Assembly (NCBI GenBank): GCA_024244705.1
Contig: JAAEOK010000033.1
Span: forward strand, 146,534 to 210,533
Reading direction: 5' to 3'
DNA length: 64,000 nucleotides
DNA from: Alphaproteobacteria bacterium
GTDB taxonomy: Bacteria > Pseudomonadota > Alphaproteobacteria > JAAEOK01
Shown here: positions 44,845 through 52,779 of the stretch, in pieces
Layout of the letters: every line of letters starts with the position of its first letter
Numbering within the stretch: the stretch's first letter is position 1
Notes under the pieces: generated by a model
Told to the model about the DNA's origin: nothing
The model's input: the letters and a program-made list of their open reading frames with translations, nothing else
The model's database searches: none
Made by a program: the position numbers and the translations under genes

Positions 44845-46284
44845 TCAGGCCGACCGCCGGCGGTCGGCGGTGACCACCCGCTCGACCGGCAGGACGACGG
44901 TCGCGATCGTGCCCTCTCCCGGCTCGCTTTCGATTTGCAATGTACCTTGGTGGAGGTCGACCAGCAGCTTGACCAACGGCAATCCCAGACCGGTACCCTC
45001 GAGATTGTTCTCATGCGATTCGGCCCCCTGGACGAAGGGCGACATGACCAGCGGCAGGTCATCGGCCGCGATACCGATGCCGGTGTCGCTGACCTTGAGC
45101 ATGAAGTCTCCGCCGTCCCGCTGCGACACCGCGACGATGACGCTGCCGCCACGCGGCGTGAACTTGACCGCATTGGCGACCAGATTGAGCACGATCTGAC
45201 GAAGTCGGCCCTCATCGGCGTGGAGCATGGGCAGGTCGGGCGGAATGCGGACATAAAGATTCACCCCGCCGCTGCGCGCCCGCTCGGTCAGCAGACCGGC
45301 GCTGACGGCAATCGCCGCTCCGGCATCGAAGGTCTGCTCCCGCAGCTCGACGCTCCCGGATTCGATCTTCGAGAGGTCGAGAATATCCTCGATGAGCTGC
45401 AACAGGTGCTGGCCGCTCTCGTGGATCAATGCCGCGTACTGGACATACCGTTCGTCGCCGAGCCGGCCGAACATCTGGTCCGACATGATCTGCGAAAATC
45501 CGGCGATGGCGTTGAGCGGCGTCCGCAGCTCGTGGCTGATGTTGGCGAGGAATGCGGATTTGGCCCGGCTCGCCGATTCCGCCGCGTCGCGCGCGCGCCG
45601 CAACTCGTCGAGCAGCCCGCCGCGCTCGACCCGGAGCGACAACGTCTCCCGTATCGAGACATGGAGATTTATGGCGATCCAGGAGATCAGTAAGGCGAAC
45701 AGCAGCATCAAGCCACCGGTGGCGATCTGCAGCCCGCTCCCGGTCGTGACTTGGAGCAGGCCGCCCGGCAACAACGCGGGAGCGATAAAAGCGAAGAAGG
45801 CCGGGAGATGCGCCGAACTCGCGGCGAGGGCGCCCGCCGACATGCCGACCACCACGGCGGCGATAACGATTTGATCGATCATCAAGCCCGGCACATAGAG
45901 AACGATACCGGTCAGTCCCCAAATGGCACCGTTCACGGCGGCACCGGTGACGAACAGGCGGCCCCACGCCTTCATCGCCGAATCCGGCGGCCGGGCGCGC
46001 TGGAATTGGACATAGATCGCGAATCGGCCGAGCGTCGCGGCGATGATCGCCGATGCCCAGTAGGTCAAGGCCTGCCGGTCGACGCTATCCCACAGAACGG
46101 CGACGAGAACGACGGCGACGGTCAAGTTGCCGGCGAGGATCGGCATAATCTGACGATAAAGCGTGCGGACCAACGCGGCCTCGACGCCGCGACCGGCTTT
46201 TTCGCCGGCGACGATTCTAATCGCAGGCGCCGGATCGAAGAAAGCCAACGGGCCGCCTTCGACTGGCCTGTGCGAAGCCGCCAT
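44845..46284 (-). CDS. membrane sensor histidine kinase (orphan)
   Basis: This 479-aa protein has six or seven TM helices (about 45-215), then a coiled linker and a HisKA/HATPase core: ISHELRTPLNAIAGF (phospho-His), NLVANAVKFTPRGG (N box), DTGIGI (G1) and GTGLGLPLVKLLVD (G2). No response regulator gene is adjacent. The TM region resembles 7TM or MHYT-like sensors without extracellular domain. The signal is unknown. Confidence 0.9.
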   Translation of the reverse strand: MAASHRPVEGGPLAFFDPAPAIRIVAGEKAGRGVEAALVRTLYRQIMPILAGNLTVAVVLVAVLWDSVDRQALTYWASAIIAATLGRFAIYVQFQRARPPDSAMKAWGRLFVTGAAVNGAIWGLTGIVLYVPGLMIDQIVIAAVVVGMSAGALAASSAHLPAFFAFIAPALLPGGLLQVTTGSGLQIATGGLMLLFALLISWIAINLHVSIRETLSLRVERGGLLDELRRARDAAESASRAKSAFLANISHELRTPLNAIAGFSQIMSDQMFGRLGDERYVQYAALIHESGQHLLQLIEDILDLSKIESGSVELREQTFDAGAAIAVSAGLLTERARSGGVNLYVRIPPDLPMLHADEGRLRQIVLNLVANAVKFTPRGGSVIVAVSQRDGGDFMLKVSDTGIGIAADDLPLVMSPFVQGAESHENNLEGTGLGLPLVKLLVDLHQGTLQIESEPGEGTIATVVLPVERVVTADRRRSA

Positions 46285-46330
46285 GTCCTGTCACCCAACC
46301 CTTGCCTAGCCCCACCTAGAGGTAACGGAA

Positions 46331-46344
46331 ATTTGTTAACAAAT
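46331..46344. promoter_or_regulatory. 14-bp perfect palindrome in a divergent promoter
   Basis: ATTTGTTAACAAAT reads the same on both strands and lies in the 209-bp gap between the histidine kinase (start 46284) and the EgtD-like gene (start 46494 or 46440). In such GC-rich DNA an AT-only-rich palindrome is notable and suggests a repressor or activator site for one or both genes. Confidence 0.5.
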
Positions 46345-46493
46345 GCCCAAACGGCGGCGTTTCGGCCCGTGGCCCCGCCCACCCGTCTTGCGTTCCTCCT
46401 TTCGAAACTGGTATATGCCTATGATCAGGGAAACACTCGTTGGGTTCCGCAGCGTTGGGGAGGCAGGGCGTCGGAATCGAGGTTAGACTGCCC

Positions 46494-47480
46494 ATGGCCG
46501 TGCTGGAAAAGCGGCTCGAAGTGACTGTGTTGGATTCGACCGGTGGCGACCTTTCCGAAGGTTCTGATCTGGTCACCCGCCTGTGTCGCCCCGACAAGGT
46601 ACTGCCACCGAAATTCCTCTATGACGATCGTGGGCGCGAGCTTTACCAGCGGCTCGCGGCGGTCCCCGAATGTTACATGCCGCGCGCCGCCAAGGCCGTT
46701 CTGCGGGCCTTTTCGGGGGAGGTCGCGCGACTTACCGGGCCGATCGACATCATCGAGATCGGCGCCGACGATCTTGTCACCACCCGTCACATTCTCGACG
46801 CCTACCGTAAGCCGGGCCGGCCCCAGCTCTATATCCCGGTGACCTCGGACCAGGTGCGAACGCTCGATATCGCCCCCGGTCTGTTGCGCCAGTATCCCGA
46901 CCTGACCATTCACGGCCTGTCCGGCGCCGGCGGCGCGGCATCCGCCGCCCTGCCGCCGCGCCAGGCCGAAGCACGCCTTGCCGTTTGCCTCGACAACACA
47001 CTCGGCCTGCTGACCGCGGCCCAGAGCCAGGCCTTCCTCAAGAGCATGCGGCGCACGCTGCGAGCCGGCGACTGGTTTCTCGCCGGGGTCGATCTGGAAA
47101 CCGACCCCGACATCATCGAGGCCGCCTACAACGACAGCGAAGGTTTGACCGCGGAGCTCAATCTCAACGCCCTCCATTTGATCAACCGCCGCTATGACGG
47201 CAGGATCGATATCGGCTGCTTCGCCCATCGCGCCCGGTTCAACGAAGAGGCGCAGCAGGTCGAGATGAGCCTGCGCAGTTTGGCGCGGCAGATGGTGTCG
47301 ATTCCCGGCCTGGGATTCCAATTCGAACTGTTGGAAACCGAAGTCATACAGACCGAGGTCTCGCGCAAATTTACTTTGTCCCGGATCGATGCCGACTTCG
47401 TCGAGGCCGGGTTCTCTTTCGTCGACGCCTGGGCGGACGCGAAAGAGCTGTACGCGTTGTTCCTGTTCCGGGCCGAGTAG
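46494..47480 (+). CDS. EgtD-like (Methyltransf_33) protein with altered SAM motif
   Basis: This 328-aa protein resembles histidine-specific methyltransferases such as EgtD: VLPPKFLYDDRGRELYQRLA (36-55) and NLNALHLINRRYDG. In EgtD the SAM motif I is of the form GSGSSxKT, but here residues 86-97 read IIEIGADDLVTT. Also PECYMPR replaces the usual PEYYPTR. Activity on histidine is therefore doubtful. A TTG at 46440 with AGGG upstream is an alternative start. No egtB or other ergothioneine gene is adjacent. Confidence 0.72.
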   Translation: MAVLEKRLEVTVLDSTGGDLSEGSDLVTRLCRPDKVLPPKFLYDDRGRELYQRLAAVPECYMPRAAKAVLRAFSGEVARLTGPIDIIEIGADDLVTTRHILDAYRKPGRPQLYIPVTSDQVRTLDIAPGLLRQYPDLTIHGLSGAGGAASAALPPRQAEARLAVCLDNTLGLLTAAQSQAFLKSMRRTLRAGDWFLAGVDLETDPDIIEAAYNDSEGLTAELNLNALHLINRRYDGRIDIGCFAHRARFNEEAQQVEMSLRSLARQMVSIPGLGFQFELLETEVIQTEVSRKFTLSRIDADFVEAGFSFVDAWADAKELYALFLFRAE

Positions 47481-47511
47481 CCTTCCCGCAACCGACAAGG
47501 AATCGCCGCCC

Positions 47512-48267
47512 ATGAGACTGTCCGGCAAGGCCGCGATCGTGACCGGCGCGGCGTCGGGGTTCGGCGCCGGAATCGCGCGCCGGTTCGCCGCCGAAGGCGC
47601 GGCGGTCGTCGTCGCCGACCTCAATGAAAGCGGCGCCCGGGCGGTCGCCGACGACATCGCGAACGGCGGCGGACGGGCCGTCGCCTGCGCCGCCGACGTC
47701 GCAAAGGACGGCGATGTCAGAGCCATGGTCGACACCGCGGTCGATGCCTTCGGCGGCCTCGATATCCTGGTCAACAACGCCGGCATTCCGCAGAAAAACG
47801 GGCCCATGCTCGACGTCGACGAAGCGACCTTCGACCGCATCTTCGCGGTCAACGTCAAGAGCATCTATCTGTCGGCGCTCCATGCCGTACCACTACTCCG
47901 CGCGCGCGGCGGCGGCGTCATTGTCAACACCGCGTCGACCGCCGGTATCCGCCCGCGGCCGGGGCTGGTCTGGTACAACGGCAGCAAGGGCGCGGTGGTC
48001 TCGCTGACCAAGGCAATGGCGATCGAGCTCGCCGGCGACAAGATCCGCGTCAACGCGCTCTGTCCGGTCGCCGGCGATACGCCGATGCTGGCCGATTTCA
48101 TGGGCGGCGACACCCCGGAGAAACGGGCCCAGTTCATCGCCACCATTCCGCTCGGCCGCTTCTCGACGCCGGATGACCTAGCCAACGCCGCGCTGTTTCT
48201 CGCCTCCGACGAAGCGGTGTTCCTGACCGGCGTCGCCATGGAGGTCGACGGCGGCCGCACGATATAG
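47512..48267 (+). CDS. short-chain dehydrogenase/reductase
   Basis: This 251-aa classical SDR has TGAASGFGAG (11-20), NNAG (88-91), Ser142, Tyr155 and Lys159 (YNGSK) and the C-terminal FLTGVAMEVDGG. DLN after beta-2 (Asp36) favours NAD(H). It begins 31 nt after the EgtD-like gene with AAGGA upstream and is likely in the same transcript. The substrate is unknown. Confidence 0.92.
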   Translation: MRLSGKAAIVTGAASGFGAGIARRFAAEGAAVVVADLNESGARAVADDIANGGGRAVACAADVAKDGDVRAMVDTAVDAFGGLDILVNNAGIPQKNGPMLDVDEATFDRIFAVNVKSIYLSALHAVPLLRARGGGVIVNTASTAGIRPRPGLVWYNGSKGAVVSLTKAMAIELAGDKIRVNALCPVAGDTPMLADFMGGDTPEKRAQFIATIPLGRFSTPDDLANAALFLASDEAVFLTGVAMEVDGGRTI

Positions 48268-48364
48268 ACCGTCCCCAAAATTTCCGCTCCAGTTCCGGTT
48301 GGCGTCCGATTGCGCTGTCGGGCATGATGCGGGCTGGCGTTAGCGACCACGGGAGGGGCCCGCG

Positions 48365-49489
48365 ATGAAGGTGAAATCCGCCGTGCTTTACGAAATGGGG
48401 CTGCCGGCGCCCTATGCCGACAGCCGGCCTCTCCATATCGAGGAGGTCGAGCTCGAAGGCCCGGGCGACGGCGAGGTGCTGGTCCGTGTCGGCGCCGCCG
48501 GGCTGTGTCATTCCGACCTTTCGGTCATCAACGGCACGCGTCCGCGGCCGATGCCGATGGCGATCGGCCATGAGGCGGCGGGCGTCGTCGAGGAGACCGG
48601 TCCGGGGGTCACCGATCTCAGTCCCGGCGACCATGTCGTGATGGTCTTCGTGCCGAGTTGCGGCCACTGCCTGCCGTGCATGGACGGGCGGCCGGCGCTG
48701 TGCGAGCCGGGCGCGGCGTCGAACGGCGCCGGGACATTGCTCGGCGGCGCGCGCCGGATCCGTTTGGCGGACAAGGAAATCAACCATCACGTGGGGGTGG
48801 CCGCGTTTTCGGAATACGTCACCGTCTCGCGGCGCTCGCTGATCAAGGTCGATTCCAGCCTGTCGCTCGACGAGGCCGCGCTGTTCGGCTGCGCGGTGCT
48901 GACCGGGGTCGGCGCGGTCGTCAACACGGCAACGGTGCCGGCCGGTGCCTCGGTCGCCGTGGCCGGCCTCGGCGGCGTCGGCCTCAACGCGCTGCTCGGC
49001 GCCCAGTTGGTCGCCGCCCGGCGCGTCGTCGCGATCGACATCCATGACGACAAGCTGGCGGTGGCACGCCAGCTCGGTGCCACCGACACCTTCAATGCGA
49101 CCGCTGCCGATTGCGTCGAGCAGGTCCGCGAGGCGACCGGCGGCGGGGTCGATTACGCCTTCGAGATGGCGGGTTCGGTCAAGGCGATGGAGCTGTGCTA
49201 TCGCATCACCCGGCGCGGCGGCACCACCGTCACCGCCGGGCTGCCCCACCCGGACAACAATTTCGAGATCCAGCACGTCAATCTGGTCGCCGAGGAGCGG
49301 ACGGTGAAGGGCAGCTATATCGGCAGCTGCGTTCCGGGCCGCGACGTGCCGCGTTTCGTCGCGCTCTATCAGCAGGGCCGGCTGCCGGTCGACCGGCTGA
49401 TGAGCGACAAGGTGGCATTCGACGGCCTCAACGCCGCCTTCGACCACCTCGCCAGCGGCCATACCGTGCGCCAGATCCTGGTTCCATAA
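48365..49489 (+). CDS. zinc-dependent alcohol dehydrogenase
   Basis: This 374-aa MDR-family enzyme has catalytic zinc ligands Cys48 (AGLCHSD), His69-Glu70 (IGHEAAG) and Cys in LFGCAVLTG. The structural zinc set is Cys99, Cys102, Cys105 and Cys113. The coenzyme motif is VAGLGGVGLNALLGA with Asp in AIDIHD for NAD+. It matches the class III-like/aryl-alcohol group. GGGAGGGG precedes the start. Its stop codon lies in the target duplication of the transposon downstream. Confidence 0.92.
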   Translation: MKVKSAVLYEMGLPAPYADSRPLHIEEVELEGPGDGEVLVRVGAAGLCHSDLSVINGTRPRPMPMAIGHEAAGVVEETGPGVTDLSPGDHVVMVFVPSCGHCLPCMDGRPALCEPGAASNGAGTLLGGARRIRLADKEINHHVGVAAFSEYVTVSRRSLIKVDSSLSLDEAALFGCAVLTGVGAVVNTATVPAGASVAVAGLGGVGLNALLGAQLVAARRVVAIDIHDDKLAVARQLGATDTFNATAADCVEQVREATGGGVDYAFEMAGSVKAMELCYRITRRGGTTVTAGLPHPDNNFEIQHVNLVAEERTVKGSYIGSCVPGRDVPRFVALYQQGRLPVDRLMSDKVAFDGLNAAFDHLASGHTVRQILVP

Positions 49490-49492
49490 AAA
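49485..49492 (+). repeat. left 8-bp target site duplication CATAAAAA
   Basis: CATAAAAA here and at 51820-51827 flank the IS1595-type element. Removing one copy and the element joins the ADH stop to the Bax inhibitor terminator, a natural junction. Eight-bp duplications are usual for the IS1595 family. Confidence 0.85.
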
Positions 49493-49560
49493 TGGGATTA
49501 TATACTTGATTACCTAAATTTCGTGAGGTAGTTATCTACCATTGCGTCTGGGGATTTGCT

Positions 49561-50244
49561 ATGAGCCGCTCCACAATTAGCACCATACAGTTTTTCAAGT
49601 TATTCCCGGATGCCGAGGCGGCACGCATCTATATCGAAGGAAGACGGTGGCCGGAAGGGGCGGTTTGCCCGCGTTGCGGCGAGAAGGAGCGGGTGGCGAC
49701 ACGGAAAAGGGGTTACTATCGTTGTAACCCTTGCAGGCTGGACTTCACGATTCGTACCGGAACAATTTTCGAGCGGTCGCACGTCCCATTGCATAAATGG
49801 GTATTGACCATGTACCTGCTGATGACGGCGCGCCGGGGCATTTCCAGCCTGCAACTCAGCAAGGAGATTGGCGTCACGCAAAAGACAGCTTGGTTCATGC
49901 TCCAACGCATTCGCAGGGCGTGTGGCAACGATCTCTCGGTGCTGGGGCCCATCGTCGAAATCGACAAAGCATGCAATGACGGAAAGGAGAAAAACGAGAA
50001 CACCAAAAAAAAGTTCCGCGCCGGTCGCGACGCGGTCGGCAAGACCTCGGTGGCTAGGATGGGTAACCGCGGGCGACATGGTGTCTATTGCCATGTCAGC
50101 GAAAAGCGCTTTCGTCTAAATCTTGGTGAATTCACAGTATTCCTGAAAGATCGCGATTTGATGTGGTGCACACTGGACAGTCTGGCGGGCTTGGTGACGG
50201 CGTCATTCGGCCAGCGTATCGCCCACCAGGAGTTGACGGCATGA
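49561..50244 (+). pseudogene. IS1595-family transposase with internal deletion
   Basis: The 227-aa frame keeps the N-terminal zinc ribbon (Cys36, Cys39, Cys55, Cys58), the helix-turn-helix (LQLSKEIGVTQKTAWFMLQR) and the first catalytic-type Asp135 (VEIDKA). It then jumps from GKTSVARMG to GRHGVYCHVSEKRFRLN, which corresponds to the C-terminal end of the family. The middle with the second Asp and the Glu/Asn-rich catalytic part (about 90 residues) is missing. The frame is uninterrupted. GGGGAT precedes the ATG. Confidence 0.82.
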
Positions 50245-51281
50245 GTGCGGACATCGCTGTCCTTGACACGATCACGGATGCGGTTCTCAGATACGACCCG
50301 AAGAAAAATCGACGCAAGCGGGCGGGGTTACAGGAACCACGCCCTGGATTTGAGATTTGCCTCGCGGACGCATTCACTTGGCTCAAGGAGCGCGCGCCGC
50401 AATCTGTGCACGCGATAGTAACGGACCCACCATACGGGCTCAAAGAGTATAGCGATGCCGAAAAGACCAAGTTGCGGCGCGGCCGAGGCGGCGTTTGGCG
50501 TATCCCCCCTGCGTTCGACGGTTGCAAGCGTTCGCCCGTCCCCCGATTCACCGTTTTGGACGAGACGGAGCACAATGCGCTGCGAGATTTCTTCGCAGAT
50601 TTCGGTAAGCTCGCTTACGGAGCCCTTGTCCCTGGGGGTCATTTGATAGTCGCGACCAACCCCCTTCTGTCTCACTTGGTCTACCTACCCTTGATAGAAA
50701 TGGGTTTTGAAAAGCGCGGCGAGGTGATCCGCCTAGTGCAGACACTTCGCGGCGGAGACCGGCCGAAGAACGCACACGAAGAATTCCGCGATGTGACTGT
50801 GATGCCTCGCTCGGCGTGGGAGCCTTGGGGACTGTTTAGGAAACCATGCGAGGGACGCGTGCAAGATAACCTCAGAAAATGGGGGACCGGCGGCTTGAGG
50901 CGAAAATCAAAGGATGATCCGTTCCTTGACGTGATCCGCTCGGCGCCCACACGGCCCGAAGAACGGAAGATCGCGGCGCATCCGTCACTCAAACCGCAAG
51001 CGTTCATGCGTGAGATCGTTCGCGCCGCTCTGCCGTTAGGCAAAGGCATCGTCCTTGACCCATTCATGGGCGCCGGCTCTACAATTGCGGCGGCACAGTC
51101 AATCGGCTACAAGAGCATCGGAATTGAGCATGATCCCGCATATTTCCGTATCGCAATGAAGGCAATCCCCGCTCTTGCCCAATTGAAGGTTAAGGGCGCA
51201 TCATCGTCCCACGACTCGACGCGGGGGAAGGATGCCGCTGCCAAAAAATCTGTTGCCGGTTCACATCGAAAAGGCCGTTGA
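50241..51281 (+). CDS. DNA methyltransferase, beta-class motif order
   Basis: This 346-aa protein has catalytic motif IV TDPPYGL (Asp62-Tyr65) before motif I LDPFMGAGSTIAAAQ (Asp273), the order of beta-class N6-adenine or N4-cytosine methyltransferases. DPPY favours N6-adenine. The target recognition part is probably residues 100-250. AGGAG at 50228-50232 and a 4-bp overlap with the transposase end suggest coupling. It is the modification half of the pair with the following nuclease. Confidence 0.88.
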   Translation: MSADIAVLDTITDAVLRYDPKKNRRKRAGLQEPRPGFEICLADAFTWLKERAPQSVHAIVTDPPYGLKEYSDAEKTKLRRGRGGVWRIPPAFDGCKRSPVPRFTVLDETEHNALRDFFADFGKLAYGALVPGGHLIVATNPLLSHLVYLPLIEMGFEKRGEVIRLVQTLRGGDRPKNAHEEFRDVTVMPRSAWEPWGLFRKPCEGRVQDNLRKWGTGGLRRKSKDDPFLDVIRSAPTRPEERKIAAHPSLKPQAFMREIVRAALPLGKGIVLDPFMGAGSTIAAAQSIGYKSIGIEHDPAYFRIAMKAIPALAQLKVKGASSSHDSTRGKDAAAKKSVAGSHRKGR

Positions 51282-51798
51282 CTACGTCGAGAAAGAGACG
51301 GCCGATCTTGTTGATATCTACCTTGAGCAGGCAAACGTCTTTAGCGCCATTGTTGGCATTTTTGGTGCGAAGGGACTGCACTCATTCAGCCCATACAAAA
51401 AGCACAAGCATCCCGACATCGCAGCGCAGAGGTTCCCGGACCTATCGTTGAACGGGGCGCTCAGCCCACCCCCAGATCAAGCGCTGGAGGTGAAGGGCAG
51501 TACGCGGCCCTGGGCTATCCAGTCTCACTACGACCATCCGGGCTGGTACGTTGTGTGGCGGTATCTCGTCGATCCTACCGAGACATACAAGGCGGGACGG
51601 CCTGTGATCGTCTGGCGCGTCGATGTCGTGTTCCTCACTAAACAAGATTGGAAGTATGAGAGAAGCAGCGCCGGGTCCGCGGGCGGCGGGCGAACACACA
51701 CCTTCGGTGTGATCCAGCCCGCAAAGAAACTCAAGGGAGCCGCCGCGTACAGCCTTCCTGGCATAGCCATTAAGGGCGGCAAGCCAGTCATGGTATAG
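51232..51798 (+). CDS. PD-(D/E)XK restriction endonuclease-like protein
   Basis: This 188-aa protein overlaps the methyltransferase by 50 bp in another frame. It shows Pro69-Asp70, then 15 residues, then Glu86-Val-Lys88 (ALEVKGS), exactly the PD-Xn-EXK nuclease signature. The following WAIQSHYDHPGWYVVWRY strand and adjacency to a DNA methyltransferase make it the likely cognate restriction enzyme of a type II system. Target sequence unknown. I do not recognise a named subfamily. Confidence 0.72.
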   Translation: MPLPKNLLPVHIEKAVDYVEKETADLVDIYLEQANVFSAIVGIFGAKGLHSFSPYKKHKHPDIAAQRFPDLSLNGALSPPPDQALEVKGSTRPWAIQSHYDHPGWYVVWRYLVDPTETYKAGRPVIVWRVDVVFLTKQDWKYERSSAGSAGGGRTHTFGVIQPAKKLKGAAAYSLPGIAIKGGKPVMV

Positions 51799-51819
51799 GT
51801 GGTCCAGTACCCTGGCCCC

Positions 51820-51827
51820 CATAAAAA
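51820..51827 (+). repeat. right 8-bp target site duplication CATAAAAA
   Basis: This is the second copy of the duplication flanking the transposon. Its A run doubles as the T tract of the minus-strand terminator of the Bax inhibitor gene, so the insertion kept that terminator intact. Confidence 0.85.
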
Positions 51828-51850
51828 CCGGGGCCCATCAAGGGCCCCGG
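51823..51850 (-). terminator. rho-independent terminator of the Bax inhibitor gene
   Basis: On the minus strand a perfect 9-bp stem CCGGGGCCC/GGGCCCCGG with a 5-nt loop is followed by TTTTT (51823-51827). It lies 30 bp past the stop of the gene at 51880-52596. Confidence 0.9.
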
Positions 51851-51879
51851 CGGTGCTACGCGATAGGTTCCCGAGAGCG

Positions 51880-52596
51880 CTAGTCGCGGCCGCCGAACAG
51901 CCGCAGCAGCATCAGGAACAGGTTGATGAAGTCGAGATAGAGGCGCAGCGCGCCCATCACGGCCTTTTTGGTCGCCGTTCCGGCCTCATCGCCCTCGTAA
52001 TACATATTCTTGATCTGCTGGGTGTCGTAGGCGGTCAAGCCGGTAAAGACGAGGACGCCGATCACCGAGATCGCGAACTGCAAGGCGCTGCTCGCCAGGA
52101 ACATGTTGACGACGGCCGCGATGATGATGCCGATCAGGCCCATGAACAGGAACGAGCCCCACCCGGAGAGGTCTTTCTTCGTCGTGTAGCCGTAGATGCT
52201 GAGCGCGGCGAAGGTGCCGGCGGTGATAAAGAAGACGCGGGCGATGCTGGTCTGCGTATAGGCAATGAAGATCGTCGATAACGCGATGCCCATGAGCGCC
52301 GCGTAAATCCAGTAGACCGCCTGGGCGGTCGACGGTTTCATCGAATTGATTCGGAAGCTGAGGAAAAACACCAGCGCCAGCGGCGCCAGGATCGCGACCC
52401 ACATCAGCCCCGAGCCGAAAACCGCCTGCATGAGGGTCGGCGACGAGGAGAAGGCGAAGGCAACGATTCCGGTCAGCGCGAGGCCGGACGCCATGTAGTT
52501 GTAGACCCGAAGCATGTACGAACGCAGGCCTTCGTCGATGACGGCCTCGTCGCGTGTCCGGGTCAGGACGCTGGTCTGCGAACGGGGGTCGACCAT
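51880..52596 (-). CDS. Bax inhibitor-1/YccA family membrane protein
   Basis: This 238-aa protein has seven TM helices and the family signatures YNYMASGLALTG, INSMKPSTAQAVYWIYAALMG and GLTAYDTQQIKNMYYEGDE. The start at 52596 has AGGAG upstream. The family forms a pH-sensitive calcium leak in bacteria (BsYetJ) or modulates FtsH (YccA). The 183-bp upstream gap is AT-richer and probably contains its promoter. Confidence 0.93.
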   Translation of the reverse strand: MVDPRSQTSVLTRTRDEAVIDEGLRSYMLRVYNYMASGLALTGIVAFAFSSSPTLMQAVFGSGLMWVAILAPLALVFFLSFRINSMKPSTAQAVYWIYAALMGIALSTIFIAYTQTSIARVFFITAGTFAALSIYGYTTKKDLSGWGSFLFMGLIGIIIAAVVNMFLASSALQFAISVIGVLVFTGLTAYDTQQIKNMYYEGDEAGTATKKAVMGALRLYLDFINLFLMLLRLFGGRD

Positions 52597-52779
52597 TGCT
52601 GCAACTCCTGAAGGTTTTGAACTCCGGCCTAATATTGGCATTAATCGGCTATGATTCAACCGTGAATCGGGCCTTGGCGCGGTCACGATCGATAGCGATA
52701 GCGAACCATTTGACCGTTCTCACCTTATTGAAATTTAAGAATATTTCCTGATACGCCCGGCTCCGCCGCGAGGCCATGG

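Larger units (their letters stand above)
49493..51819 (+). mobile_element. IS1595-type transposon carrying an R-M pair
   Basis: The 2327-bp element has imperfect 22-bp inverted ends sharing GGG-N6-TACT-N-GA-N2-ACC in register (12 of 22 identical) and an 8-bp target duplication. It contains a deleted transposase, a DNA methyltransferase and a PD-(D/E)XK nuclease, all on the plus strand. Passenger genes are known in some IS1595 members. Base composition is less GC-rich than the chromosome. With its transposase lacking catalytic residues it should now be non-autonomous. Confidence 0.85.
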
